Shown: positions 45,028-53,835 of the stretch, one piece after another | Layout of the letters: every line of letters starts with the position of its first letter | How positions within the stretch are numbered: the first letter of the stretch is position 1 | Source of the DNA: Bacteroidales bacterium | GTDB lineage: Bacteria > Bacteroidota > Bacteroidia > Bacteroidales > F082 | Direction of reading: 5' to 3' | Assembly: GCA_014860665.1 (NCBI GenBank) | Contig: JACZJI010000126.1 | Span: 1-64,000 of the forward strand | DNA length: 64,000 nt | Program-made: the position numbers and the translations under genes | The notes under the pieces: generated by a model | Seen by the model: only the letters and a program-made list of their open reading frames with translations | Databases searched by the model: none | What the model was told of the DNA's origin: nothing

Positions 45028-45164
45028 ATGAAAAATCCTTTCGACCCCAATTCGATCCCAAGGATTTTGTAAAATATGCTTGTTGGAGGAGAAAAACCTC
45101 CTTAAATTGATATGAACTGAAATTGCAAATCAATCATGCATAATAAAGAAAGGAGGTTTGTATG
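45028..45164 (+). promoter_or_regulatory. Structured leader with alternative anti-Shine-Dalgarno pairing
   Basis: Hairpin 1: AAAATCCTT (45032-45040) with AAGGATTTT (45060-45068). Hairpin 2: GGAGG (45085-45089) with CCTCC (45097-45101). The 3' half of hairpin 2, AAACCTCCTT (45094-45103), is also perfectly complementary to AAGGAGGTTT (45150-45159), which contains the Shine-Dalgarno of the gene at 45162. The two pairings exclude each other. Three micro-ORFs (45028-45072, 45077-45106, 45137-45166) overlap these elements; the last overlaps the ATG at 45162. A strong Shine-Dalgarno is itself rare in this window. Confidence 0.5.
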
Positions 45165-45281
45165 AAAAAATAGTTAGCTATCCTTTTCTGGCTGCTGGTT
45201 ATAGCAATTGGCGGTACAAAAGGTGGGCTTAACGATGAAAACAAAATTAATTCAATTGAAAACTTTAAATCAACAAAATAA
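45162..45281 (+). pseudogene. Small membrane peptide gene broken by TAG at codon 4
   Basis: Preceded by GGAGG at ideal spacing, the frame reads MKK, then a TAG, then LAILFWLLVIAIGGTKGG and a charged tail to a TAA at 45279-45281. Without the TAG it would encode a 39-residue signal-peptide-like or single-TM product. Its stop overlaps the next ATG (TAATG), the mark of translational coupling. No family recognised. It is either a recent pseudogene or a sequencing error. Confidence 0.5.
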
Positions 45282-46414
45282 TGAAAAATGTTTTTTCTAA
45301 ATTAGCAACTATAACTGCAATTATTTTAACAATAGGCATGATTACTTCGTGTCAAAAGAATTCCAATCTCAAGACAGGCGAGAGCAAAAGCAATTTAACA
45401 GATAATACTTTAAAAAGTTTGTCCGTTATACCGGTTAAAAATGGTGTACTTGCTTTCAAAAATGCAAGTCAATATCGTAAAACGATAGAGGCATTAGGCA
45501 ATTATACTAAAACTGAATTAAGTTCCTGGACAGAATCAGAAGGCGTTGATTCCTATAATTAGAGAACTGATGTAATACTTGATTCAGTGGGAAATGTAAA
45601 CTCCAAAAGTGAACTGTACAGCCTCTTGAAGAAATATCAGGATTTTTTAATTCTTAAGAGTCAAGACGGAGAAAATGATATTGATTTAACGGTGGAACCG
45701 AACATTTTTACCAATGTGGCTAATAAAAATGGGTTATTTATTATAGGTAAAAAAGCATATCTTATTTTAGGAAATTATTTGCTGGAGATTAGTATGAATA
45801 ATATGACTAAACTCCTAACGGTTCACTACCCTGACATTAAAAATAACACTGTCCCTTCTGATATAAAGGTGAATAAATACTTGAATACCATCCCGCTCAA
45901 CGGACAGAATAATGAAAAGAATGTAGAAGCCGGTGGCGGTGGTGGCGGTGGTGGAACATCATCAACATCATCTACATCAAGTCCTGTACATAGTATTTAT
46001 AATCAACACAGTACATCTAACAGGAGAGTATGTTTATGGGCGTATGCAACTGCTTTGGGTTCAACTGATCAAACTAACGTTCAATATACGTGTCGACTCA
46101 GGGTGGAAGCAGAGAAAAAAATATTGTTGTTTGTGTGGGTTCCGTATTCAACTGATATTTACATTGAAGGAACTACCGGTACGACAAATGATTTTTCTGT
46201 AGAAACAGCATGGGGAGTGGAGTCTTACTCTATTCCTGAGCTTACATATGTAAATCAAACTAATGCTTATACTAATCCCCCATATAGTTTAGGGGTAAAA
46301 TATTTGTATTCATACCCGGGGACTGATGCCTACCTTATACATGTACATGTAAAAGCCTGGACAAGAGGTACGGGGGAAAGTACTTATGCAAGTCTTAACT
46401 ATGATCGCTATTAA
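45281..46414 (+). pseudogene. Lipoprotein gene interrupted by in-frame TAG
   Basis: One frame runs from the ATG at 45281 to 46414 with a single TAG at 45560-45562 after residue 93. The first part has a lipoprotein signal with lipobox MITSC; the second continues in the same frame (RTDVILDSVGNVNSKSE) through a Gly-rich/Ser-Thr-rich linker at about 45930-45985 to a C-terminal domain rich in aromatic and Thr residues. Conserved frame on both sides of the TAG suggests a fresh nonsense mutation. A truncated lipoprotein of 93 residues could still be made, and a GTG at 45587 could restart translation. No family recognised. Confidence 0.6.
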
Positions 46415-46427
46415 AAACAGTAGCAAT

Positions 46428-47108
46428 ATGAGAAGGTCATTTACCATTTTTATTTTATTGTTGTTCCCTTTCTGGGCAAACGCACAATGGACAGTACAAA
46501 TAACTGCCGGAGGAGGCCCTGCTATGGAACTTGCGAGGGAAGTACATCAGATTGTGGCGTCCCGTGCAGAATATTCAAATGGAACCAACGGTTATTTTGG
46601 TTATTCTTACCAGGCAGGATTGGATGTGCAGTACTTTATTAATTCCCGTATAGGAATCGGGACAGGAGTAGCCTATCAGTACAGTGGGTCAAAGGATGAT
46701 CTTGAATCGTATTTTGGGTACCAAAGCCAGCAACATTCTTCAGCTATTAAAATTCCTGTAAACTTACTATGGTCCCCGGGTAAATTGCACCATTCCCTGT
46801 TTCGTTTTGGGTTGGCGGCCAATATTGGTTTGATGCCTTATAAAATGTTGAATAGTTACGTAACAGACGAATATGCCCCCTTCTTCTCCAGTCTCGTTCT
46901 GGGATATTCTTATCAATTAGGTAAACGCCTAAATGCTGGTATTTTAATAAACAATGATATTAACTGGTATTCAAGAGTTACACAGTACAATATTAACTAT
47001 GACAGTGGCGGTATTGAAAATAACAACACAACTGAAAACTTTATATTTAATAAGCACTTCTTTACTGCCATGATTATATTGAGCTATCGGTTGTTTGGGA
47101 ATAAATAA
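46428..47108 (+). CDS. Outer-membrane beta-barrel protein (OmpA-like barrel type)
   Basis: 226 residues from the ATG at 46428; a longer frame from 46386 overlaps the lipoprotein gene and lacks support. Signal peptide at 1-19 (FWANAQ). The rest alternates hydrophobic and polar residues in eight or so strands (QAGLDVQYFINSRIGIGTGVAYQYSG, typical of PorT-like/outer-membrane barrel families) and ends in a strand with a short basic tail. It is 13 bases after the broken lipoprotein gene and most likely in its operon. Specific function unknown. Confidence 0.75.
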   Translation: MRRSFTIFILLLFPFWANAQWTVQITAGGGPAMELAREVHQIVASRAEYSNGTNGYFGYSYQAGLDVQYFINSRIGIGTGVAYQYSGSKDDLESYFGYQSQQHSSAIKIPVNLLWSPGKLHHSLFRFGLAANIGLMPYKMLNSYVTDEYAPFFSSLVLGYSYQLGKRLNAGILINNDINWYSRVTQYNINYDSGGIENNNTTENFIFNKHFFTAMIILSYRLFGNK

Positions 47109-47264
47109 GGAAAAATCTGAAGAAAATTTATTCAGAATTAATTTATAAGCCGTTACAACATGTATCATTTAGTCTGTGACGGCTTATTTTTACAGCGTAA
47201 ATTTTACGGAGTTTATGAGTTATAATATTTCGTATTTTCGAATGCACCTTAAAAAACAAAACCC

Positions 47265-47717
47265 ATGACCCCTCTTCTGGAATTTTTAATGGAAAAAGCG
47301 CGAAATTTTTGCGCTTACCAGGAGCGAAGCATCGAAGATATCAAAGCTAAATTATCTCAATGGAAAGCCTCAGAAGATACCGTTGAAGAGATAATTGGAA
47401 AGCTCAAGGAAGAAAATTATGTGGATGAAGAGCGGTTTGCAAGGGCTTTTGCTGTTGGAAAACTGCGCTACAATAAATGGGGTAGGAACAAGATTATTTA
47501 TGCCCTGAAGCAAAAGCAAATCCCTGATTTGTACATCCAAATCGGATTGGGTGAAATCGACGATGACGAATACATCAACACACTGAAAGCCATTTTATCT
47601 TCTAAGAAAGTTACCGGAGACAGTGATTATGTCCGCCAGAATAAACTGGTTCGCTATGCAGTTCAGAAAGGTTTTCAGGCTGATCTCGCCTGGAAGATAT
47701 TAAAAGGCGAAATATGA
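47265..47717 (+). CDS. recX: Regulatory protein RecX
   Basis: 150-residue all-helical RecX-family protein that modulates RecA filaments. Family features: an N-terminal YQERSIEDIKAKL segment, LKEENYVDEERFARAFAVGKLRYNKWGRNKIIYALKQK (the KWG and ARAF signatures) and a C-terminal VRYAVQKGFQADLAWKIL repeat. Length fits the family. Converges with the pseudouridine synthase gene, 10 bases apart. Confidence 0.92.
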   Translation: MTPLLEFLMEKARNFCAYQERSIEDIKAKLSQWKASEDTVEEIIGKLKEENYVDEERFARAFAVGKLRYNKWGRNKIIYALKQKQIPDLYIQIGLGEIDDDEYINTLKAILSSKKVTGDSDYVRQNKLVRYAVQKGFQADLAWKILKGEI

Positions 47718-47727
47718 ACCCCTTCTA

Positions 47728-48777
47728 CTAGTCGTCTTCCACAATATGTGAAGCATAATTTCTCCATTTCTCCACCAACTGTTTCATATCATCGGGCAGT
47801 TCCGAATCGAAAAACAGTTTTTTCCGGGTAGTGGGATGCACGAATCCCAGGGTTTTGGCATGCAGTGCCTGACGGGGTAAGATCTTAAAGCAATTCTGGA
47901 CGAACTGTTTGTATTTGGTAAACGTGGTTCCTTTGATAATCTCATCACCACCGTAACGTGCATCGTTGAACAAAGGATGTTTTATATGTTTGAAATGCGC
48001 CCGGATCTGATGGGTGCGCCCGGTTTCAAGTTTACATTCCACCAGCGTGACATAGCCTAATCTTTCCAGTACTTTGTAGTGGCTGATGGCTGATTTCCCG
48101 TAAGAACCGTCTTCATATACGGTCATCTGGCGCCTGTCTTTCTGATGGCGTCCCACATGGCCTTCAATGGTGCCTTCATCTTCTTCAAAATCACCCCAGG
48201 CAATGGCCTGATAAACACGGTCGACATCATGATCGAAAAATTGTTTTGCCAGTGCTGTTTGTGTCATTTCGTTTTTCGCTACCAGCAAAAGACCGCTGGT
48301 GTCTTTGTCAATCCGGTGAACGAGGTAACCGAAGCCATTTTCAACTTCATGATTTCCTTTTTTCTCGAAATAGCCAGCCAGAGCATTCAATAATGTGCCG
48401 TCGTAGTTGGCGTGTGCCGGATGCACTACCATTCCAGCAGGTTTGTTAATCACGATGACATCTTTATCTTCATATACGATTTCCAGCGGAATGTCTTCAG
48501 GAAGAATATCAGTAACCCTTGGCGGATGCGGCAGGACAACTGAAATAATGTCTCCCGGTTTTACTTTGTAGTTGGGTTTTACGGCAGATTCGTTTACCAG
48601 AATATTTCCCGCTTTAGCGGCATTCTGTATCTTATTGCGAGATGCATTGACGATCCTGTTAAACAGAAACTTGTCAATGCGTAGGGGCGTCTGCCCGGGA
48701 TCTGCTACAATTCTGTGGTGTTCGTACAGTTCTTGTTCCTGACCTTCTTCGTGTTCTTCTTCTTCTATATTTATCAT
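47728..48777 (-). CDS. RluD-family ribosomal large subunit pseudouridine synthase
   Basis: 349 residues: S4 RNA-binding domain (about 30-95, LRIDKFLFNRI) then the RluA/RluD catalytic domain with HRIDKDTSGLLLVAK, holding the catalytic Asp, and GRTHQIRAHF. Probably modifies 23S rRNA. It is the last gene of a minus-strand operon after the PASTA and T9SS genes (3 bases downstream of the latter). The RluD assignment over RluA/RluC rests on the S4 domain and length. Confidence 0.93.
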   Translation of the reverse strand: MINIEEEEHEEGQEQELYEHHRIVADPGQTPLRIDKFLFNRIVNASRNKIQNAAKAGNILVNESAVKPNYKVKPGDIISVVLPHPPRVTDILPEDIPLEIVYEDKDVIVINKPAGMVVHPAHANYDGTLLNALAGYFEKKGNHEVENGFGYLVHRIDKDTSGLLLVAKNEMTQTALAKQFFDHDVDRVYQAIAWGDFEEDEGTIEGHVGRHQKDRRQMTVYEDGSYGKSAISHYKVLERLGYVTLVECKLETGRTHQIRAHFKHIKHPLFNDARYGGDEIIKGTTFTKYKQFVQNCFKILPRQALHAKTLGFVHPTTRKKLFFDSELPDDMKQLVEKWRNYASHIVEDD

Positions 48778-48780
48778 ATC

Positions 48781-50766
48781 TTATTTTCTTACAACAAACC
48801 GTACAATATAAATCTTGTCTTTAACATAAATCCTGGCAAAATAAAAACCGTTGGATAGATATTGTGTCGAAAAATAGTTCTCCGTTAGCTCTTGTCTGCT
48901 TACTAAATTTCCTAACACATTGTAAACTTCTATGTTTACTGGAGTTCCAGCCTGGATGTTGAGCCCTGAGAAGGAAATCCCGTTCGTTGCAGGATTGGGA
49001 TAGGCTTTCAGAATATCGTTGTTTGTGGCAGTGTGATTTTGCGTAGCCAGAACTATATTTTTTCCTATCACAGGACGAATCATCAATGCACCGTGAAAAC
49101 TAGTTTGGTACCAATTATTGTCTGTGTAGTAAAAGCTCTTGCTCTGGGCGTCATCATTTGCATCAAATCCAATGTTCACATCATCCAGCTGTCGTTGCAA
49201 TCCCACATAAAAAACACCGGATAAAACAACCGGCTGATTCAGCCTGTAGGTGTCAAATCCATACAGGTCCGAACTCCACTGCACCTGTTCATTATCCTGC
49301 TCATAGACTATATCTCCCGGCTTACCGTTGTTGTCACTCCAGACCATAAGATTAAAATAAATCAACGAGCTGCTGCCCTGGGGCTTATTAAAATAAATCT
49401 TTATTGCAGTCAGTGTGTCAGGAGTATTCATCTTGAATTCGCAGGCTACCATAGCGCCTGACGGTTCTATTCCGTAACCCAGTTCTGGTGTGCCGTCATC
49501 ATAGGAAAAATAGTTGTAAAACTGCTGTTTGTAAACCATGGAATCTCCCTGAATGATTCCATCAACCGGGTCGCTAATATACTGTTTAATAAGGTAGGAA
49601 GCTGTGTCCTGATTATAATCCAGTGAAAACAGACTGTTCACCGGAGGACAGGCTTGGGCTGCAGAAGCTGTAGTGTTACAATCTTCAAAACCTACGGATG
49701 TGAATGGCTGTAATGTGTTGATGCCTCCGTCGTAAGAGTAATTAAAAGAGCCACCTTCCTGATTGACTGTATAATTGTAGTGTACTGAATGGGCTACTTT
49801 GTCCAGATTGGCGATGTAAACATGAAACGACGGATTGGTGGAATTAGTCGGATCTGCACGGTACTGTGCATAGGGCATCGATGTGTAATTCTTAATAAAG
49901 GAAGGATACGTTCCTGAAAAAGTCAGCCTTTTATAAGTAGTATCCCCTGCAGATCGGTTTGCATTCAGATACACATAATCTACATTCCACTCGTCTGTAT
50001 TTGTTTTCCATGAAGGGATGGTATTGTTGGCGATTGTCACATAATTATAAAATCTGAATTGAAATCCTTTATAAAACAGTGCCGAATCTTTTATTGGAAC
50101 CATCACCTGAACGAAATACTTTCCATAAACCGACTTGAATGTATCCAACTCCATTCCGGAAGTCTTCCATACGGGTTTCCAGATATATTCAGGTTGCCAT
50201 GTAGAATCTGAAGCACGGAACACAGAGTCTCCGGTGGGATATTTGAAATCAAGAATGAGCGAATCGCTGCTCTCAGGTGCATTGCCAACCCCTTGAGGCT
50301 GGTAATAGAAACTAAGATAAAGAGAGTCGGCAGGTGACAGCGCTTTTTTTGATGTGGATGAAATTAATGAATCCAGCCTGATTGGCTGGGAAGTCAGTAT
50401 GTCAGCGATAGAGGGTGTGGAACTGGCTGTGGAATAAACATTTCCTGTTGAATCCAATGCGTCAAAAGTAACAACACCACGATCAGGTGGAAGATATCCG
50501 AAGGAATTATTCACGAAGGCTGATTTTCCAATCCATTTAGTGGAGTCAGGATAAACTGAATCCCCTTTAAAATCATCAAAAAAAGGAAGTTGTAAAAATA
50601 TCTGCGACTTTTCCTCTTCCGATTTGTAATGCTGTTTCCATTCCTGATAATGTCTTGCGATCTGCTCGTTTGTACTCAAACCTGTAAGCCTTTCCTGGGC
50701 CAGTAATGTAAGGCCGGGAAGAAAGGTAAACAGTAGGGCGAAACAGATTTTATTGCAGCGTATCAT
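48781..50766 (-). CDS. Secreted protein of unknown function with T9SS type A sorting domain
   Basis: 661 residues. Signal peptide at 1-23 (LTLLAQ). An N-terminal FFDDFKGDSVYPDSTKWIG stretch, a long beta-rich body resembling a jelly-roll/concanavalin-like domain (no exact family claimed), and a type A sorting domain at about 585-661 (AYPNPATNGISFSG ... SNGFYFARIYV). It overlaps the PASTA gene by 17 bases and precedes the pseudouridine synthase gene by 3, so it is translated within that operon. Surface or extracellular role inferred. Confidence 0.8.
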   Translation of the reverse strand: MIRCNKICFALLFTFLPGLTLLAQERLTGLSTNEQIARHYQEWKQHYKSEEEKSQIFLQLPFFDDFKGDSVYPDSTKWIGKSAFVNNSFGYLPPDRGVVTFDALDSTGNVYSTASSTPSIADILTSQPIRLDSLISSTSKKALSPADSLYLSFYYQPQGVGNAPESSDSLILDFKYPTGDSVFRASDSTWQPEYIWKPVWKTSGMELDTFKSVYGKYFVQVMVPIKDSALFYKGFQFRFYNYVTIANNTIPSWKTNTDEWNVDYVYLNANRSAGDTTYKRLTFSGTYPSFIKNYTSMPYAQYRADPTNSTNPSFHVYIANLDKVAHSVHYNYTVNQEGGSFNYSYDGGINTLQPFTSVGFEDCNTTASAAQACPPVNSLFSLDYNQDTASYLIKQYISDPVDGIIQGDSMVYKQQFYNYFSYDDGTPELGYGIEPSGAMVACEFKMNTPDTLTAIKIYFNKPQGSSSLIYFNLMVWSDNNGKPGDIVYEQDNEQVQWSSDLYGFDTYRLNQPVVLSGVFYVGLQRQLDDVNIGFDANDDAQSKSFYYTDNNWYQTSFHGALMIRPVIGKNIVLATQNHTATNNDILKAYPNPATNGISFSGLNIQAGTPVNIEVYNVLGNLVSRQELTENYFSTQYLSNGFYFARIYVKDKIYIVRFVVRK

Positions 50767-51640
50767 ATTTTACAGGTGTTCGCTTCACTTTGATAGTGTC
50801 CATAGTTGTGGAGTCTATTGCGGTAGAATCAACAGTAGTAGCGTTGGTCAGCTGTTTGATATAATTCTTGAAATCGAAATTCTCATCTGACCGATACCAG
50901 ATTGTGATAGAATCACCTTCATTCATCAATGAGTTGGAAAGTACTCCTGGCTCAGTTTTAAATACTCTTGCATGAGTAGTGTCATCACCATCAATAAAAT
51001 ATTCTTTTCCCACGTTCAGTGATGCATAATGCAACGCTTCATGAGCATCTCTCACCTTTTTTCCTATAATAAAGGGAATGGGAACCTGCCCAGGATTGTT
51101 TCCTCGCCCAACAATGAGCGTAATATAAGTTCCTTTGGGAATTTGAGTTCCCGGCTCAATTGGCTCCCCGTTCACATACTGATCTATGATAGCATTCCTT
51201 GCAAAATAATCTACATAATTCAGGTTCGCTACAGGAAGTCCTTTTTCATCCAGTGTTACAAGTGCCTGCCTAAGCGACAGGTTCTTCAGATTCGGCATAT
51301 CTACCATCTCGGGCCTTTTGGAAACGACGGTAAAATAGATATTTCTACCTTGCTTTACCTGGGAGCCGGGTAAAGGATTTTGCATAACGATAGAACCCGG
51401 GGCATGGTTCTTATCATAAACAGAGTCTATAATATTCAGTGTAAAATACTGATCGTAGTGTTGTTGTTTTAACTCGTTGACCGTCTTGCCGGAAAAATCA
51501 GGAACAAGGTATACGTCTCCATGCCGTGTATACCAGGCTAGTGATTGTAGTACTCCCCATATCAGAAAAATTGTCAGCAAAATAGCGATCAAAACTTGGA
51601 TGTAAAATTTCCTTTTTCCCAAAAAATAAAAGAAGCCCAT
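50750..51640 (-). CDS. PASTA-domain membrane protein
   Basis: 296 residues: one TM helix (about 10-33, IQVLIAILLTIFLIWGVLQSLAWY), then three PASTA repeats (about 42-110, 111-178, 187-250: VPDFSGKTVNELKQ, MPNLKNLSLRQALVTL, IPFIIGKKVRDAHEAL) and a Thr/Ser-rich tail. PASTA domains bind cell-wall fragments or muropeptides; here without the kinase or transpeptidase part seen in other phyla. It heads the operon with the T9SS protein and pseudouridine synthase, divergent from ddl, which supports a cell-wall link. Confidence 0.9.
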   Translation of the reverse strand: MGFFYFLGKRKFYIQVLIAILLTIFLIWGVLQSLAWYTRHGDVYLVPDFSGKTVNELKQQHYDQYFTLNIIDSVYDKNHAPGSIVMQNPLPGSQVKQGRNIYFTVVSKRPEMVDMPNLKNLSLRQALVTLDEKGLPVANLNYVDYFARNAIIDQYVNGEPIEPGTQIPKGTYITLIVGRGNNPGQVPIPFIIGKKVRDAHEALHYASLNVGKEYFIDGDDTTHARVFKTEPGVLSNSLMNEGDSITIWYRSDENFDFKNYIKQLTNATTVDSTAIDSTTMDTIKVKRTPVKYDTLQ

Positions 51641-51686
51641 AGTAGAATTATTAATCAGTCAAAGTATGAAAACTCGCTTTAAATTT

Positions 51687-51694
51687 TAACTTTG
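51687..51694 (+). promoter_or_regulatory. -7 promoter box of ddl
   Basis: TAACTTTG matches TAnnTTTG, 124 bases before the ddl ATG. A minus-strand CAAAGTA at 51659-51665 may be the PASTA operon box. Confidence 0.4.
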
Positions 51695-51817
51695 TTCAAA
51701 AAATCTATAAAAATTAAAATGGCTATGGCTCTGATATATACAATTCTAAGTGTTGATTCAGTAAAGCCAGCCTGTGTATAAAATAACTCACAAAGGTAAA
51801 AATTATTGGTTTTGAAC

Positions 51818-52789
51818 ATGAAAAACATTGCCATTGTATGTGGGGGGAATTCGGGGGAGTTCGAGATTTCCATAGCCAGCGGAAAAGTGGTAGCCAAAAA
51901 TCTGGATCAGTCTAAATATCATCCATATCTGATTGAAATCAGGGGAAAAAAATGGAATTGTATCCTCGATGACGAGACAAAATATCCTGTCGACAAAACG
52001 GACTTTAGTCTTTCGATTGATGGGAAAAAAATAGTTTTTGACGCTGTTTTTAACGCTATTCACGGAACACCGGGCGAAGACGGAAAACTGCTGGGTTACT
52101 TTGATATGCTGGAAATTCCTTACACGTCCTGTGGTGTGGATGTGTCGGCCTTAAGTTTCAATAAATATCTGTTCAATCATTTCGTACATGATTTTGGTAT
52201 TAAAACAGCCAAAGCTTATTCCTTTCTCAAAGGTGAGACAATTAATAAGAAAGAGATCGTAAGCGAACTGGGTTTTCCTATGTTTATCAAACCTTCTTGC
52301 AGCGGTTCAAGCGTAGGGGTTGCAAAGGTTAAAACAGAAGCTGAATTTGATGTTGCTGTCGAAAAAGCTTTTGATGTAGATAATCGGATTTTAATTGAGG
52401 AAACCCTTTCGGGAAGAGAACTCTGCTGCGGCCTTGTAAAACGTGGAAAGGAATTGTTGGTATTTCCTCTTACAGAAATTATCTCTGCAAATGAGTTTTT
52501 CGATTATGAGGCCAAATATTCTGGAAAATCCCAGGAAATTACCCCGGCAGACGTCCCTGAAAAGATTAGTATTGATATAAAGGCTTTATCATCTTTTCTC
52601 TACAGAAAGATGGATTGCAAAGGTTTTGTTAGGTTTGATTACATCGCAACGGAAACAGATCTTTATATTCTGGAATTGAATACTATTCCCGGGATCACCC
52701 AAAATAGCATCTTGCCGCAACAGGCACGTGTTTTTGGCCTAACCATTAAAGAATTGTTCACGATGGTTGTTGACAATCTGTTTGTTTAG
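51818..52789 (+). CDS. ddl: D-alanine--D-alanine ligase
   Basis: Makes D-Ala-D-Ala for peptidoglycan. 323 residues from the ATG at 51818; an in-frame TTG at 51806 would add four residues. ATP-grasp enzyme with N-terminal CGGNSGEFEIS, HGTPGEDG, the glycine-rich KPSCSGSSVGVAKV loop and metal motif LELNTIPGIT. Followed 12 bases later by the PAP2-type gene, so probably co-transcribed. Divergent from the PASTA operon. Confidence 0.96.
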   Translation: MKNIAIVCGGNSGEFEISIASGKVVAKNLDQSKYHPYLIEIRGKKWNCILDDETKYPVDKTDFSLSIDGKKIVFDAVFNAIHGTPGEDGKLLGYFDMLEIPYTSCGVDVSALSFNKYLFNHFVHDFGIKTAKAYSFLKGETINKKEIVSELGFPMFIKPSCSGSSVGVAKVKTEAEFDVAVEKAFDVDNRILIEETLSGRELCCGLVKRGKELLVFPLTEIISANEFFDYEAKYSGKSQEITPADVPEKISIDIKALSSFLYRKMDCKGFVRFDYIATETDLYILELNTIPGITQNSILPQQARVFGLTIKELFTMVVDNLFV

Positions 52790-52801
52790 TAATTTAGATT
52801 C

Positions 52802-53713
52802 GTGAAAAATCAAACATCATCACCAGCAATTTTCCGGTCGATAACCGTGATAGATCTGATCACTGTTCTTTATCTCCTGATTACTGGAATATTTATAATG
52901 TATAACTATTCTGAGCTGCGAAATCCCGGTCATCATTTACTCGTTCGATTGGGTATTTTTATCATGATAGTTGTACTTGCCTATGCTCAATCCAAAAGTA
53001 ACCTTCGGTTGATAGAACTTCTCCATTGGATTTATCCTTTGTTGTTGCTGACTTATCTATTCCGGGAGACAGCTTATATGAACCATCTGTTTTATAGTCA
53101 TTATCTTGATCCATGGATCGTAAGTTGGGAAGAGAAGATTTTTGGATTTCTTCCGGCGATAGCTTTCTCTGAGAAGTTTCGGGAAGCATGGTTCAGTGAG
53201 CTTTTGAATTTTGGATACTTTTCCTATTATTTTATGACTATCGGCATCGCCTTGATGTTCTATTTTAAATACCCGGAAGAAATGGAAAGGGTTCTTTTTA
53301 TTCTGATGACAGCATTCTTTACCTACTACCTGTTTTACATTTTCTTTCCTACAGAAGGCCCGATGTATTTTTTGCAGCCTCCACTGAATGAAAGAGTCAG
53401 TTCAGGTGTTTTCAGCCATCTTGTCAATCTGGCTGATATTATTGGCGACGGAAAAACGGGGGCTTTCCCCAGTTCTCATGTAGGAATGGCTGTCATCTAC
53501 GTAATTCTTACCTATAAAAAATTTCCGAAGCTTTTCTGGGTTATCTCATTCCTGACTGTTTTAATTTGCTTTGCAACCGTTTACATAAAGGCTCATTATT
53601 TTCTGGATGCGTTGGCAGGACTTCTTTCGGCACCTGTGATTTTTGTAATAAGTAATTGGTTGTATAGTAGATTTTTAAATCTGAAAGAAAAATCGATAGA
53701 AATTGCTTTGTAA
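52802..53713 (+). CDS. PAP2-type membrane phosphatase/transferase
   Basis: 303 residues with six or more TM segments. The PAP2 motif KTGAFPSSHVGMA and the downstream YIKAHYFLDALAG (HYxxD variant) are present, as in phosphatidic acid phosphatases and inositol-phosphorylceramide synthase-like enzymes. The start is GTG at 52802, following ddl by 12 bases. It could process a lipid phosphate carrier or make a Bacteroidota sphingolipid; the exact reaction is not determinable. Confidence 0.85.
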   Translation: MKNQTSSPAIFRSITVIDLITVLYLLITGIFIMYNYSELRNPGHHLLVRLGIFIMIVVLAYAQSKSNLRLIELLHWIYPLLLLTYLFRETAYMNHLFYSHYLDPWIVSWEEKIFGFLPAIAFSEKFREAWFSELLNFGYFSYYFMTIGIALMFYFKYPEEMERVLFILMTAFFTYYLFYIFFPTEGPMYFLQPPLNERVSSGVFSHLVNLADIIGDGKTGAFPSSHVGMAVIYVILTYKKFPKLFWVISFLTVLICFATVYIKAHYFLDALAGLLSAPVIFVISNWLYSRFLNLKEKSIEIAL

Positions 53714-53835
53714 CCGTTTTTAGTTGGCTCTGAGAATAATTGTAAAAGTCTTTAATTTAAAAAACATCGTTTTACAGTTGCATATTTTGGAATTAATTCC
53801 TTTAATTTGTTCCCTTAGTTTTTAAAAACAGAAAA

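Noticed and set aside
45162..46414. TAG recoded as a sense codon (amber suppression or pyrrolysine)
   Set aside because: Ordinary genes in the window end in TAG (for example at 44805 and 59368), no suppressor tRNA was seen, and only two frames are affected.
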